64,000 bases of DNA from Cloacibacterium normanense (GTDB taxonomy: Bacteria; Bacteroidota; Bacteroidia; Flavobacteriales; Weeksellaceae): contig NZ_PTPZ01000004.1 of the NCBI RefSeq assembly GCF_002943105.1, positions 62,001 through 126,000 of the forward strand. Direction: 5' to 3'. Under the pieces are notes generated by a model. The model ran no database searches, was not told the DNA's origin, and saw only the letters and a list, made by a program, of their open reading frames with translations. Shown piece by piece: positions 1 through 7,481 of the stretch. Position 1 is the stretch's first letter. Every line of letters begins with the position of its first letter. A program made the translations under genes and the position numbers.

Positions 1-939
1 ATTTGGAATCATTTCATAGTCATTTTTTGACCAATATCCTAAAAATGAAACCGACCATTTACCATTGATATAATAATTGATATACGATTGAAAATCAAAA
101 TATTGAGGATTAAAATCTGTATCTTCATTTAACGTATTCAGAACCAAATTGGTGTTTCTGTATCTTCCTGAGAATAAAGCTGATAATTTCTTATTCTTAG
201 AAGCTAAACCTAAAGACAGTCTTCCGCCAATAAGACTTGCTTCGCCAGAGATTTCAGTTTTTGAAGGTTGTCTGTAATAAATATTAAGCGCAGAACTCAT
301 TTTATCGCCATATTTCGCTTCGAAACCACCTGCAGAAAAGTTAATCATAGAAACCATATCTGGATTAATGATGCTCATTCCTTCTTGCAAAGAATTTCTC
401 ACAAGAAACGGTCTGTAAATCTCAATATCATTGATGTAAATTAAATTTTCATCATAATTACCACCTCTCACCATGTATTGCGATGACAATTCTGCATTAG
501 AATTTACCGAAGGCAAAGACTTAATCAAACCTTCTACACCACCAGAAAGCGAAGCTACAATCTGAGCTTGTTTTGCAGAAATTTCAAGAGAAGTAAGGTC
601 GGTATTCTTTGGTTTTCCTCTTCCACGGAAGGTAATTTCTTGAATATCTTTAGTTTTAATGGAAAGCACCATCAAAACATTTAAGTTTTGGTATTTTAAT
701 TCAGGATTGATTTTCTTGGTAAAAGAAACATAAGATTCCTTTTCTGCCGTCAATACTTGTTCTGTTTCAGCTACAGGAATTTTAGCAAAACCTTGCGCAT
801 TTGTGGTAAAGTTTTGATTGTTATAATTGACTTTTACATCAGAAACTGGACTTCCGTTATCGTCTAAAATTTTCAAATTAATTTGTGAAAAAATAAAGAC
901 TGGAAATGTAAGAACTAAGAATAATATGAGCTTTTTCAA
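1..939 (-). CDS. TonB-dependent outer-membrane receptor, N-terminal part (cut by window edge)
   Basis: Outer-membrane gated porin for uptake of an unknown ligand, powered by TonB. The frame is open from a TTG at 939 to the window edge (313 codons). It begins KKLILFLVLTFPVFIFSQ, a signal peptide of about 19 residues. A carboxypeptidase-regulatory-like beta domain follows (about 20-100), then a plug domain (about 115-180) with the segments SLSGGVEGLIKSLPSV and SQYMVRGGNYDENLIYIND. No ATG lies in frame near the signal peptide, so TTG is the supported start. The barrel lies outside the window. No SusD-like partner is visible on this side, so the ligand cannot be inferred. Confidence 0.85.
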   Translation of the reverse strand, partial: MKKLILFLVLTFPVFIFSQINLKILDDNGSPVSDVKVNYNNQNFTTNAQGFAKIPVAETEQVLTAEKESYVSFTKKINPELKYQNLNVLMVLSIKTKDIQEITFRGRGKPKNTDLTSLEISAKQAQIVASLSGGVEGLIKSLPSVNSNAELSSQYMVRGGNYDENLIYINDIEIYRPFLVRNSLQEGMSIINPDMVSMINFSAGGFEAKYGDKMSSALNIYYRQPSKTEISGEASLIGGRLSLGLASKNKKLSALFSGRYRNTNLVLNTLNEDTDFNPQYFDFQSYINYYINGKWSVSFLGYWSKNDYEMIPN

Positions 940-1041
940 AAGGTTATATTTTAAAGGATAAATTTATAAAATTTAATCAAATTGATAAAGAATTATTTCA
1001 ATGGTAAATTTTAGTAATTTTTTGTGTTTTTCAAAAGAAAA

Positions 1042-1063
1042 AACCAAGCAAAAATGCTTGGTT
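1042..1063 (-). terminator. rho-independent terminator after kdsA
   Basis: A perfect 9-base-pair hairpin (aaccagca-type arms AACCAAGCA/TGCTTGGTT, loop of four) lies six bases past the kdsA stop. It is followed in the minus direction by a T-run. Confidence 0.85.
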
Positions 1064-1068
1064 CAATA

Positions 1069-1881
1069 TTATAAGATTGCTTCTCTTACTCGAGTTAGTT
1101 TTCCTAATAAATCATCGAGCAAATCAAGTTTTAGCATATTCGCTCCGTCTGATTTTGCACAAGAAGGATCTGGATGTGTTTCAATGAAAATTCCGTCTGT
1201 TCCTACTGCAATTCCAGCTTTGGCAATGGTTTCTATCAATTCTGGTCTTCCTCCTGTTACTCCTGAATTTTGATTAGGCTGTTGAAGAGAATGTGTAACG
1301 TCTAAAATGACAGGTGCATAATGTTGCATGGTAGGAATTCCTCTAAAATCTACCACCAAATCTGTATATCCGAAAGAATTCCCTCTCTCAATAATCGCCA
1401 CTTTGTCATTTCCGGAATCTAATACTTTTTGCACCGCAAATTTCATAGATTCTGGCGAAAGAAACTGTCCTTTTTTTAAAGTTACAGCTTTCCCTGTTTT
1501 TGCTGCAGCCACTACTAAATCTGTCTGACGAACCAAAAACGCAGGAATTTGCAAAACATCTACTCCGTAAGAAGCTGCGAGTTCTGCATGAGCGTTTTCG
1601 TGAATATCTGTAGTAGTAGGAATATTAAAATGCTCTCCTACTTTTTTGATAATTTCTAAAGCTTTTTCGTCGCCAATTCCTGTAAAACTGTCTACTCTGC
1701 TTCTGTTGGCTTTTTTAAAACTTCCTTTGAAAATGTAAGGAATCTTATATTTATCTGAAAGTTTTACAATTTTTTCGGCAATTTCAAATGCCATTTCTTC
1801 GCCTTCAATAGCACAAGGACCAGCAATTAAAAAGAAATTTTTAGAATCTTTGTGATGAATTTTATCAAGTAATTGTATCAT
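1069..1881 (-). CDS. kdsA: 3-deoxy-8-phosphooctulonate (KDO-8-P) synthase, metal-dependent type
   Basis: Condenses phosphoenolpyruvate with arabinose 5-phosphate to KDO 8-phosphate, the first committed step of lipopolysaccharide inner-core sugar synthesis in the cytoplasm. The 270 residues show the family landmarks FKGSFKKANRSR (about 51-62) and TDIHE (91-95). C23 in AGPCAIE, H197, E234 and D245 keep exactly the spacing of the four metal ligands of the metallo-class enzymes (Aquifex C11, H185, E222, D233). It should therefore be metal-dependent, unlike the E. coli enzyme, which has Asn at the first position. It follows the PH-domain gene by a few bases and ends at a strong terminator. Confidence 0.95.
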   Translation of the reverse strand: MIQLLDKIHHKDSKNFFLIAGPCAIEGEEMAFEIAEKIVKLSDKYKIPYIFKGSFKKANRSRVDSFTGIGDEKALEIIKKVGEHFNIPTTTDIHENAHAELAASYGVDVLQIPAFLVRQTDLVVAAAKTGKAVTLKKGQFLSPESMKFAVQKVLDSGNDKVAIIERGNSFGYTDLVVDFRGIPTMQHYAPVILDVTHSLQQPNQNSGVTGGRPELIETIAKAGIAVGTDGIFIETHPDPSCAKSDGANMLKLDLLDDLLGKLTRVREAIL

Positions 1882-1888
1882 TATAACT

Positions 1889-2368
1889 TTAAATTTTAGA
1901 TTTTAGGTTTGTGATTTGTTGAATAAAATCTTCTGTATTTTCTGGTGAAAGCATGTAGATTTTCCCAGATTTCATGGTGATTTTTACTTTTTTATAAATA
2001 TTGGTAACGTACCAAACATCATTTCCGTTAAAATAGCCAAAATATCCAAAAACGCCTCCTGCTCCAAATGTTCTGATGTTTAATCCTAACTTTTCTACTT
2101 TTTCAACATAAGAAATATCTTGAATTGAAATTTTAAAATTAACAAAAGCATTTTTTACATGGATTGCATTTTCACTCAAACTGATTTTGGGAATCATGAA
2201 ATAAGCAAAAATAAAAGCTCCTGAAAGAATACTGCCCAAAGTAATTAATGCGAATTTAGGTGCATCTGTATTGAACATGAAAATAACCATTCCAATAGAG
2301 AAAAAAATGTATAAAATGGTGTAAAATAACGTCCATTTATCCATTTTAGCATTCGCAAATTCTTTCAT
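1889..2368 (-). CDS. membrane protein with bacterial PH-like domain
   Basis: Function unknown. Two hydrophobic segments (about residues 10-32 and 37-60) precede a small beta-rich domain resembling bacterial PH domains (about 65-155). The start is placed at ATG 2368. An in-frame TTG at 2384-2386 is the end of a TAttTTTG promoter element (2384-2391), so it is unlikely to be a start. The final residues (LKSKI) are encoded by a 7-base tandem repeat at 1893-1912. The gene is followed closely by kdsA and may be co-transcribed with it. It has its own promoter directly downstream of the preceding operon's terminator. Confidence 0.7.
   Translation of the reverse strand: MKEFANAKMDKWTLFYTILYIFFSIGMVIFMFNTDAPKFALITLGSILSGAFIFAYFMIPKISLSENAIHVKNAFVNFKISIQDISYVEKVEKLGLNIRTFGAGGVFGYFGYFNGNDVWYVTNIYKKVKITMKSGKIYMLSPENTEDFIQQITNLKSKI
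1893..1912. repeat. short 7-base tandem repeat overlapping the 3' end of the PH-domain gene
   Basis: ATTTTAG-type 7-base units (two exact, flanked by drifted ones) cover the last codons and stop of the PH-domain gene. The same unit occurs at 36231-36258 and 57925-57952. Confidence 0.5.
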
Positions 2369-2383
2369 ATCATTAGTTTTAGG

Positions 2384-2391
2384 CAAAAATA
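2384..2391 (-). promoter_or_regulatory. promoter -7 element of the PH-domain/kdsA genes
   Basis: TAttTTTG, the Bacteroidota sigma-A -7 consensus, read on the minus strand about 16 bases before ATG 2368. It contains the TTG that could be mistaken for a start codon. Confidence 0.6.
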
Positions 2392-2393
2392 AA

Positions 2394-2420
2394 AAATTCC
2401 GCTCAAAAAGAACGGAATTT
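2394..2420 (-). terminator. terminator of the nif3 / coiled-coil operon
   Basis: Arms AAATTCCG and CGGAATTT with an 11-base loop, 18 bases past the stop of the coiled-coil gene and followed by T-rich sequence. Confidence 0.75.
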
Positions 2421-2437
2421 ATATTGATTTAACATTT

Positions 2438-3217
2438 TTAGAATTTAATGATAGAAGCCATTTTTTCGTTCTCTTCCATTACCAACTCATCGTCTACCAA
2501 GATTTTACCAGAATGCTCATCGATGATAATTTTCTTACGCTGAGCGATTTCCATTTGTTTCTGTGGCGGAATGGTAAAGAATGAACCTTTTGGCGCACCT
2601 CTTTCCAGACCTACTACTGCTAATCCGTTTCCAGAATTATTTCTAATTCTTTTGTAAGAAGCCAATAGTCTTTCGTCTATTTTTTCTGCAAATTCTTTAG
2701 ATTTTTCTAAAAGATAATCTTCTTCTTTTTGAGTTTCAGAAATTAAAGCATCAAGTTCGTTTTTCTTGAAGTTTAAGTGACTTTCTAACTCTCCGATTTT
2801 ACCTTTCAACTCATCTAAAAGTTCATTTTTGTGAGCGATTTTTGCAGTAAATTCTTTGATTTTCTTTTCAGCCAACTGAACTTCTAAATCCTGAAATTCT
2901 ATTTCTTTAGCAAGCGCTTCGAATTCTTTATTATTTCTTACGTTGTCTTGTTGAGATTTATATTTCTCCATCAAAGATTTAGAATGATTAATAACTTCTT
3001 TTTTGTTATTAATGTCATCATTTAAGTCTTTAATTTCGTTTTCGAATTTTTGTGCTCTCTTGTTAAGACCTTCGATTTCGATTTCTAAATCTTCTACCTC
3101 AATTGGTAATTCACCTCTTGTATTGCGGATTTCGTCTAATCTAGAGTCTATGATTTGTAAATCATAAAGGGCTCTTAATTTTTCTTCTACTGAAATTTCT
3201 ACAGTTTTTTTTGCCAT
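2438..3217 (-). CDS. CdsZ/zinc-ribbon family coiled-coil protein lacking all zinc cysteines
   Basis: The 259 residues form a long coiled coil (about 10-185) followed by the conserved C-terminal region of the pfam02591 zinc-ribbon family, recognisable by GLAVVGLERG and IPPQ. In the family this region carries CxxC...CxxC. Here the four positions are P209, S212, D233 and S236, so no zinc can be held that way. The protein is probably cytoplasmic and its biochemical role is not established here. It starts three bases after the Nif3-family gene stops, and that pairing is common, suggesting a shared process. The lost cysteines may be a lineage trait rather than decay, because the rest of the domain is well conserved. 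Confidence 0.8.
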   Translation of the reverse strand: MAKKTVEISVEEKLRALYDLQIIDSRLDEIRNTRGELPIEVEDLEIEIEGLNKRAQKFENEIKDLNDDINNKKEVINHSKSLMEKYKSQQDNVRNNKEFEALAKEIEFQDLEVQLAEKKIKEFTAKIAHKNELLDELKGKIGELESHLNFKKNELDALISETQKEEDYLLEKSKEFAEKIDERLLASYKRIRNNSGNGLAVVGLERGAPKGSFFTIPPQKQMEIAQRKKIIIDEHSGKILVDDELVMEENEKMASIIKF

Positions 3218-3220
3218 ATC

Positions 3221-4324
3221 TTAAAAGAAATAATTTACAGGGTTGGTTTTTTCTGTGGATTTTGAGAATGCAAATGTAGGAAATTTTTCCGACAAAATCT
3301 CAACTAATTGCTCAGTAACAAATTGTTCTGACTCGAAATGTCCTATATCACAGATGAGCATTTGGTTTTCGCTTTGGAAAAAATCGTGGTATTTTACATC
3401 TCCCGTTAAGTAAGCATCACATCCAGAAGCTTTTGCTGCCGAAATTCCACTGGCTCCACTTCCACCTAAAACGCCTACTTTCTTGATTTTTTTATTCAAA
3501 AACTCAGAATGACGAATCACTTCTAAATTGAATTTTTCTTTCACAAATTTTAAGAAATCTTTTTCTGCCATTTCTTGTTCTAATTCTCCGTATCTTCCTA
3601 AGCCAACGTATTGATTATCATTCTCTAAAGCATAAAGTTGATACGCCACTTCTTCATAAGGATGCGTAGATTTCATCGCAGATAAAATCTGATTCTTTTT
3701 GAAACCTTCAAAAATCACAGAAATCATTTCTTCATCAGCATTTTCTCTCACATTATAAGTTCCCAAAAATGGATTAGAACCTTCAATCGGTCTGAAAGTT
3801 CCATTTCCTTTCACCGAAAAACTGCATTCATCATAGAAACCAATATTTCCTGCACCTGCTTCAAATAAAGCATTTTTCACCTTCTCTGAATAATCAGACG
3901 GAACATAAACTACCAATTGCAGAAGATTTTCTGACTTTGGAATCAGAATTTTTTGATTTTTCAAGCCTAATTCATTGCAGATTCTATAATTCACTCCAAA
4001 ATAATCATTATCAAAAGCTGTGTGAATCGCATAAATCGCAATTTTATTTTCGATGGCTTTTAGAACTGCGCGTTCTACATAGTTTTTGCCAGTGATGGAT
4101 TTTAACCCAGAAAAAATAATTGGGTGAAACGTTACAATCACATTACAATTCTTTGCAATAGCCTCATCTACAACGTTTTCTAGCGCATCATGACAAACCA
4201 AAACTCCAGAAACTTCTCTGGCAGGATTTCCACAAAGCAAACCTACATTATCAAAATCTTCAGCTTGTTTCAGCGAAAATAGTTTATCTAATTCTGAAGT
4301 AAATTCTTTTAAAATCATTTTCAA
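3221..4324 (-). CDS. Nif3-like dinuclear metal centre protein (YbgI/YqfO family)
   Basis: Cytoplasmic protein of the NIF3/DUF34 family. Hexameric rings with a two-metal site are known for the family, and activity remains uncertain (a GTP cyclohydrolase I type 2 label is often transferred). The 367-residue length is the long form: an N-terminal half with TFHPIIF and AIHTAFDND, a central inserted CutA-like domain (about 125-235), and a C-terminal half with GDVKYHDF and GHFESEQ supplying the remaining metal ligands. Two in-frame ATGs (4324 and 4318) are possible starts. It is the first gene of an operon with the coiled-coil gene downstream. A TAttTTTG element lies at 4352-4359 on this strand. 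Confidence 0.88.
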   Translation of the reverse strand: MKMILKEFTSELDKLFSLKQAEDFDNVGLLCGNPAREVSGVLVCHDALENVVDEAIAKNCNVIVTFHPIIFSGLKSITGKNYVERAVLKAIENKIAIYAIHTAFDNDYFGVNYRICNELGLKNQKILIPKSENLLQLVVYVPSDYSEKVKNALFEAGAGNIGFYDECSFSVKGNGTFRPIEGSNPFLGTYNVRENADEEMISVIFEGFKKNQILSAMKSTHPYEEVAYQLYALENDNQYVGLGRYGELEQEMAEKDFLKFVKEKFNLEVIRHSEFLNKKIKKVGVLGGSGASGISAAKASGCDAYLTGDVKYHDFFQSENQMLICDIGHFESEQFVTEQLVEILSEKFPTFAFSKSTEKTNPVNYFF

Positions 4325-4384
4325 ATAATATTTCTGAAAAATTAAGTTTTACAAAAATACAATTTCATTCTTAGTTTTATCTTC

Positions 4385-4413
4385 TTGAAATTTAAATATT
4401 TCTCTTATTTTTG
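4385..4413 (+). promoter_or_regulatory. promoter of the potassium channel gene
   Basis: TTG at 4385-4387, an 18-base spacer, then TAttTTTG at 4406-4413 match the Bacteroidota promoter pattern. They lie about 57 bases before the start codon at 4470. Confidence 0.55.
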
Positions 4414-4469
4414 ACAAGAAGAAGCTGTCATTTGATTAAAATGGCACAAAAACACTTAATTTTCTAAAA

Positions 4470-5306
4470 ATGCAAAAAAGAGAACATAATTTAATTGCTG
4501 AAGATACTCCTTGGAAAAAGAAAATTTTCAGGATTATCTATTTTTCTGACACTCCTTCAGGAAAGATTTTCGACTTATTGCTTCTTTTGATGATTATCCT
4601 GAGTACTTTCATTGTTATGATGGAAAGTGTTCAAAAAGTAGATGAATATTATCATTCTCTTTTGGTAAGCTTAGAATGGCTCATTACCATTGCATTTACG
4701 ATAGAATATATTCTGAGGATTTCTGTGGTTAAAAACAAGAAAGATTATATTTTCAGTTTTTTAGGTATTATAGATTTTTTATCACTTCTTCCGTTTTTCT
4801 TGAGCTTATTTTTCCCATTCACCAAGTTTCTTTCTATGATTAGACTCTTGAGAATGCTAAGAATTTTTAGAGTTCTCAATTTATTAGATTACATGAATGA
4901 CGGCCAATACATTGTTCAAGCACTAAAAAACAGCTCTAGAAAAATTTATATTTTCCTTCTTTTCATAATGATTCTAGTGACTATAATTGGTTCACTGATG
5001 TTTGTTATAGAAAACGGAAATAACGGATTTATAGACATTCCTACGTCTATTTATTGGGCAGTTGTAACGATTACTACAGTGGGTTATGGTGATATTTCTC
5101 CAGTTACTCCTTTAGGAAAATTTTTATCCGTCATTTTAATGTTATGCGGTTATAGCATCATTGCTGTTCCTACAGGAATTGTAACCTCTGAAATGAGAAA
5201 AAAAATGGCCAAAACTAGACTTTGCGACAGATGTGGAAATAGTGAAAATGATGAAGATGCAAGATATTGCAAGACTTGTGGCGAAAAACTTATGGAATTA
5301 AAATAA
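4470..5306 (+). CDS. voltage-gated-type potassium channel with C-terminal zinc ribbon
   Basis: Inner-membrane tetrameric K+ channel of the six-helix ion-transport family. Membrane helices span about 33-51, 66-84, 94-117, 118-139 (S4-like, with regularly spaced arginines in IRLLRMLRIFRVL), 157-180 and 215-240. The selectivity filter TVGYGD is at 203-208. After the last helix a short tail carries C252xxC255 and C267xxC270, a rubredoxin-like zinc ribbon, instead of an RCK domain. The 278-residue length is typical of such minimal bacterial channels. It ends five bases from the stop of the convergent RES gene. Confidence 0.92.
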   Translation: MQKREHNLIAEDTPWKKKIFRIIYFSDTPSGKIFDLLLLLMIILSTFIVMMESVQKVDEYYHSLLVSLEWLITIAFTIEYILRISVVKNKKDYIFSFLGIIDFLSLLPFFLSLFFPFTKFLSMIRLLRMLRIFRVLNLLDYMNDGQYIVQALKNSSRKIYIFLLFIMILVTIIGSLMFVIENGNNGFIDIPTSIYWAVVTITTVGYGDISPVTPLGKFLSVILMLCGYSIIAVPTGIVTSEMRKKMAKTRLCDRCGNSENDEDARYCKTCGEKLMELK

Positions 5307-5311
5307 ACTTA

Positions 5312-5764
5312 TCATCTTCTAAATAGCCTTTCATCAAAACTAAAACTTTCTATTTTCAAAATTTTAATTTGATTAAAATTTTTATGTCTCGGATTCACTA
5401 AATAATTAAATTCACCTTGAACTGTAGCAGAAGGAATTTTCAGCACCAAAAATTTCTGCTCTTTCAGAAATTTATCTCCTAACATTTGAGTAGAATTAGA
5501 GTGCGGAAATGTTTGCCAATCTTTTGGTAATCTTTTCAATTCTAAAAAATCTTCATCAGGAACTTCAATATGTACCAATTGATAATCTTTTGGTAAAATC
5601 CCAAGCGGAACGTGAACTGCAATTTCTGTAACGCAAAGCGCAATACTTTGTGAAGTATAAAGCATAGCATTTCCTCTACTATTCCATCTTCCACCAACCA
5701 ATTCAGCTCCTTTTCCAGATAAATCATTGGCAAATTGTGCTTTTGAAAGTCTAAAAACAATCAT
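5312..5764 (-). CDS. RES-domain toxin of a Xre/RES toxin-antitoxin system
   Basis: RES-domain proteins act as toxins by degrading cellular NAD+ (known for several family members). This 150-residue protein has the three residues that name the family in their usual contexts: R26 in GGRWNSRG, E47 in VTEIAVH and S112 in IPSATV, followed by NYLVNP. It lies 13 bases downstream of the Xre-type antitoxin gene on the same strand, the standard antitoxin-first order. It looks intact and the catalytic residues are present, so it should be functional. Regulation is probably through the twin palindromes upstream of the antitoxin gene. Confidence 0.9.
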   Translation of the reverse strand: MIVFRLSKAQFANDLSGKGAELVGGRWNSRGNAMLYTSQSIALCVTEIAVHVPLGILPKDYQLVHIEVPDEDFLELKRLPKDWQTFPHSNSTQMLGDKFLKEQKFLVLKIPSATVQGEFNYLVNPRHKNFNQIKILKIESFSFDERLFRR

Positions 5765-5777
5765 TTCTGAATCTATC

Positions 5778-6257
5778 TTATGCTAAAACACCGTGCTCAA
5801 TTCTAACTAATTCATCCATTAATAAATTAATTCCAAAAGAATTTTTAAGTAAATCCCTTGGTATAATGTTTCCTAGAGCAAGGTTTTCTGTTTCTAGCCA
5901 AGTAGAAAAATTCTCTCTACTGCCGAAAACTTCTTCGCCTTTACTGTGTAAAATTTCTATTTGCATAATACGTTCTGACTGTAAAGCATCAAACGTTTTT
6001 GATTCTTTTTGGTAGCGTGATAAGGTTTTATTAGAAATATGTAAAAAATCCGCCCAATTTTGGAGCGTAAAACTGTATTTTTTTATAATATTTTCGAAAG
6101 CAGTAAAAGAAATCCCTTTATTAATAGAATCTATAATAGCAAAGACGCTTCTATCATCAATAGAAGTAAAATCTACGGAAGTACCATAGAAAGCAGTAGT
6201 TTCTTGTACAAGTTGCACTTCTTTTTCTTCTTGCGTATAAAATTTATTCTTTTTCAT
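5778..6257 (-). CDS. Xre/MbcA/ParS-type antitoxin (DUF2384) for the RES toxin
   Basis: Antitoxin that should bind and block the RES toxin and repress the operon. From ATG 6257 the protein has about 159 residues: an Xre-like helix-turn-helix region in the middle (around LQNWADFLHISNKTLSRYQ), then the DUF2384 toxin-binding region, with FGSRENFSTWLETENLALG near the end. An upstream in-frame ATG at 6326 would add 23 residues, but it lies upstream of the TAtaTTTG promoter element (6274-6281) and inside the operator repeats, so 6257 is preferred. The gene is directly upstream of the toxin. Confidence 0.88.
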   Translation of the reverse strand: MKKNKFYTQEEKEVQLVQETTAFYGTSVDFTSIDDRSVFAIIDSINKGISFTAFENIIKKYSFTLQNWADFLHISNKTLSRYQKESKTFDALQSERIMQIEILHSKGEEVFGSRENFSTWLETENLALGNIIPRDLLKNSFGINLLMDELVRIEHGVLA

Positions 6258-6273
6258 CTCATAAATATTTACA

Positions 6274-6281
6274 CAAATATA
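6274..6281 (-). promoter_or_regulatory. promoter -7 element of the xre-res operon
   Basis: TAtaTTTG on the minus strand, 16 bases before ATG 6257. It abuts the proximal operator palindrome, so repressor bound there would cover the promoter. Confidence 0.65.
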
Positions 6282-6315
6282 AGACTTTTGTCTAAAATAA
6301 AAAGACTTTTGTCTA
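6281..6315 (-). promoter_or_regulatory. twin operator palindromes of the xre-res operon
   Basis: The 14-base word AAGACTTTTGTCTA occurs twice (6281-6294 and 6302-6315). Each copy contains the dyad AGAC-n4-GTCT. The copies are spaced 21 bases start to start, two DNA helical turns, which places two bound dimers on the same face. The position immediately upstream of the promoter -7 element fits autorepression by the antitoxin or the toxin-antitoxin complex. Confidence 0.75.
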
Positions 6316-6349
6316 TTTTTTTTCAATAATAGTTAATAAATAAAATAAA

Positions 6350-6371
6350 AAACGCGCTATTTAGCGCGTTT
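6350..6371 (-). terminator. terminator of the prolyl isomerase operon
   Basis: Arms AAACGCGCT/AGCGCGTTT with a 4-base loop and T-rich flanks on both sides, 25 bases past the isomerase stop. Confidence 0.85.
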
Positions 6372-6395
6372 TTCTTAAATATATTGGGAGTAATA

Positions 6396-7472
6396 TTATT
6401 TTACTTTCACCAATTCTACATCGAAGATTAACCAAGCATTTGGTGGAATTACACCTCCTGCTCCTCTTGTTCCGTAACCTAATTCAGATGGAATTAACAA
6501 AGTAGCCGCTTCTCCTTCTTTGAGAAGTTGGATTCCTTCATCCCAACCTTTGATTACTTGACCAACTCCGATTGGAATTTCGATAGGCTCACCTCTTTTG
6601 AAAGAATTATCAAACTCTTGTCCGTTTGTTAATTTACCAGCGTAGTGTACAGAAACCATGTCTCCAGCTTTTGGAGCTTTACCTTCTGGATTAGATTTTG
6701 TGATTTTATACATTAAACCAGAAGCTGTTGCAGTCATTCCAGCTTTTAAATCTTCTAATTTTTTAGCAGCTTCTGCTTCTTGTTTAGCGATGTAAGCTTT
6801 ATTGTTTTCTTGGATTTTTGCCTTCCCTTCGTTGAAGATTTTAGCAGCATCATATTTTTCGTAATCATCACCTTTAGTGAAAACAGTCACTTTTACAATT
6901 TTAATCTCTTCTTTTGGTCTATCTTGAGCACTAGTTTCAGAATTAGCAATTGCGTCAATTACATCTTCTCCTTTAATTACTTTACCAAAAATAGTGTGTC
7001 TTCCGTCTAACCAAGGTGTAGGAACTTCTGTAATGAAAAACTGAGAACCATTCGTATTAGGTCCAGAATTTGCCATAGAAAGATATCCTTTTCCTTCGTG
7101 TTTTAGGTCGTTTTTCTCATCATCAAACTTATAACCAGGATCTCCCATTCCTGTTCCTTGAGGATCACCTCCTTGAATCATAAAGTTTTTAATCACTCTG
7201 TGAAAAACAATTCCATCATAATAAGGAACTCCTTTTGCTTTTGCTTTATTTTCAATAGTTCCTTGTGCAAGACCTACAAAATTAGCTACTGTAACAGGTG
7301 CATCTTGATCAAAAAATTGGATAATCAATTCACCTTTAGAAGTTTCCATTTTAGCGTAAACACCGTCTTGAAGACCGTTGTAAAAATCTTTGTCTATATT
7401 CATTTTTTTATAAATTGGAGTACAATTAATTAAGGTAATAATTGCAATAGTTAATAAAATTATTTTTTTCAT
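6396..7472 (-). CDS. cyclophilin-FKBP fusion peptidyl-prolyl isomerase lipoprotein
   Basis: Periplasm-facing folding enzyme with two unrelated prolyl isomerase domains in one chain. The signal peptide ends in a lipobox (LINC, Cys17). A complete cyclophilin domain (about 35-200) contains GIVFHRVIKNFMIQGGD, NGSQFFIT and LDGRHTIFG. A lysine/alanine-rich helix links it to an FKBP domain (about 245-358) with VSVHYAGKLTNGQEFDNS and SELGYGTRGAGG. Dual-family isomerases are known from flavobacteria. It starts nine bases after gldI stops, so the two isomerases are one operon for envelope protein folding. Key active-site residues of both domains look intact. Confidence 0.9.
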   Translation of the reverse strand: MKKIILLTIAIITLINCTPIYKKMNIDKDFYNGLQDGVYAKMETSKGELIIQFFDQDAPVTVANFVGLAQGTIENKAKAKGVPYYDGIVFHRVIKNFMIQGGDPQGTGMGDPGYKFDDEKNDLKHEGKGYLSMANSGPNTNGSQFFITEVPTPWLDGRHTIFGKVIKGEDVIDAIANSETSAQDRPKEEIKIVKVTVFTKGDDYEKYDAAKIFNEGKAKIQENNKAYIAKQEAEAAKKLEDLKAGMTATASGLMYKITKSNPEGKAPKAGDMVSVHYAGKLTNGQEFDNSFKRGEPIEIPIGVGQVIKGWDEGIQLLKEGEAATLLIPSELGYGTRGAGGVIPPNAWLIFDVELVKVK

Positions 7473-7481
7473 TTTATGGAT

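Noticed and set aside
5312-6257. The Xre-RES pair as a novel defence system
   Set aside because: Both proteins match a known toxin-antitoxin family with intact residues and standard gene order. Only the operator arrangement is notable.
6258-6326. Upstream ATG giving a 23-residue extension of the Xre antitoxin
   Set aside because: This stretch holds the twin operators and the TAtaTTTG promoter element, so it should not be translated.
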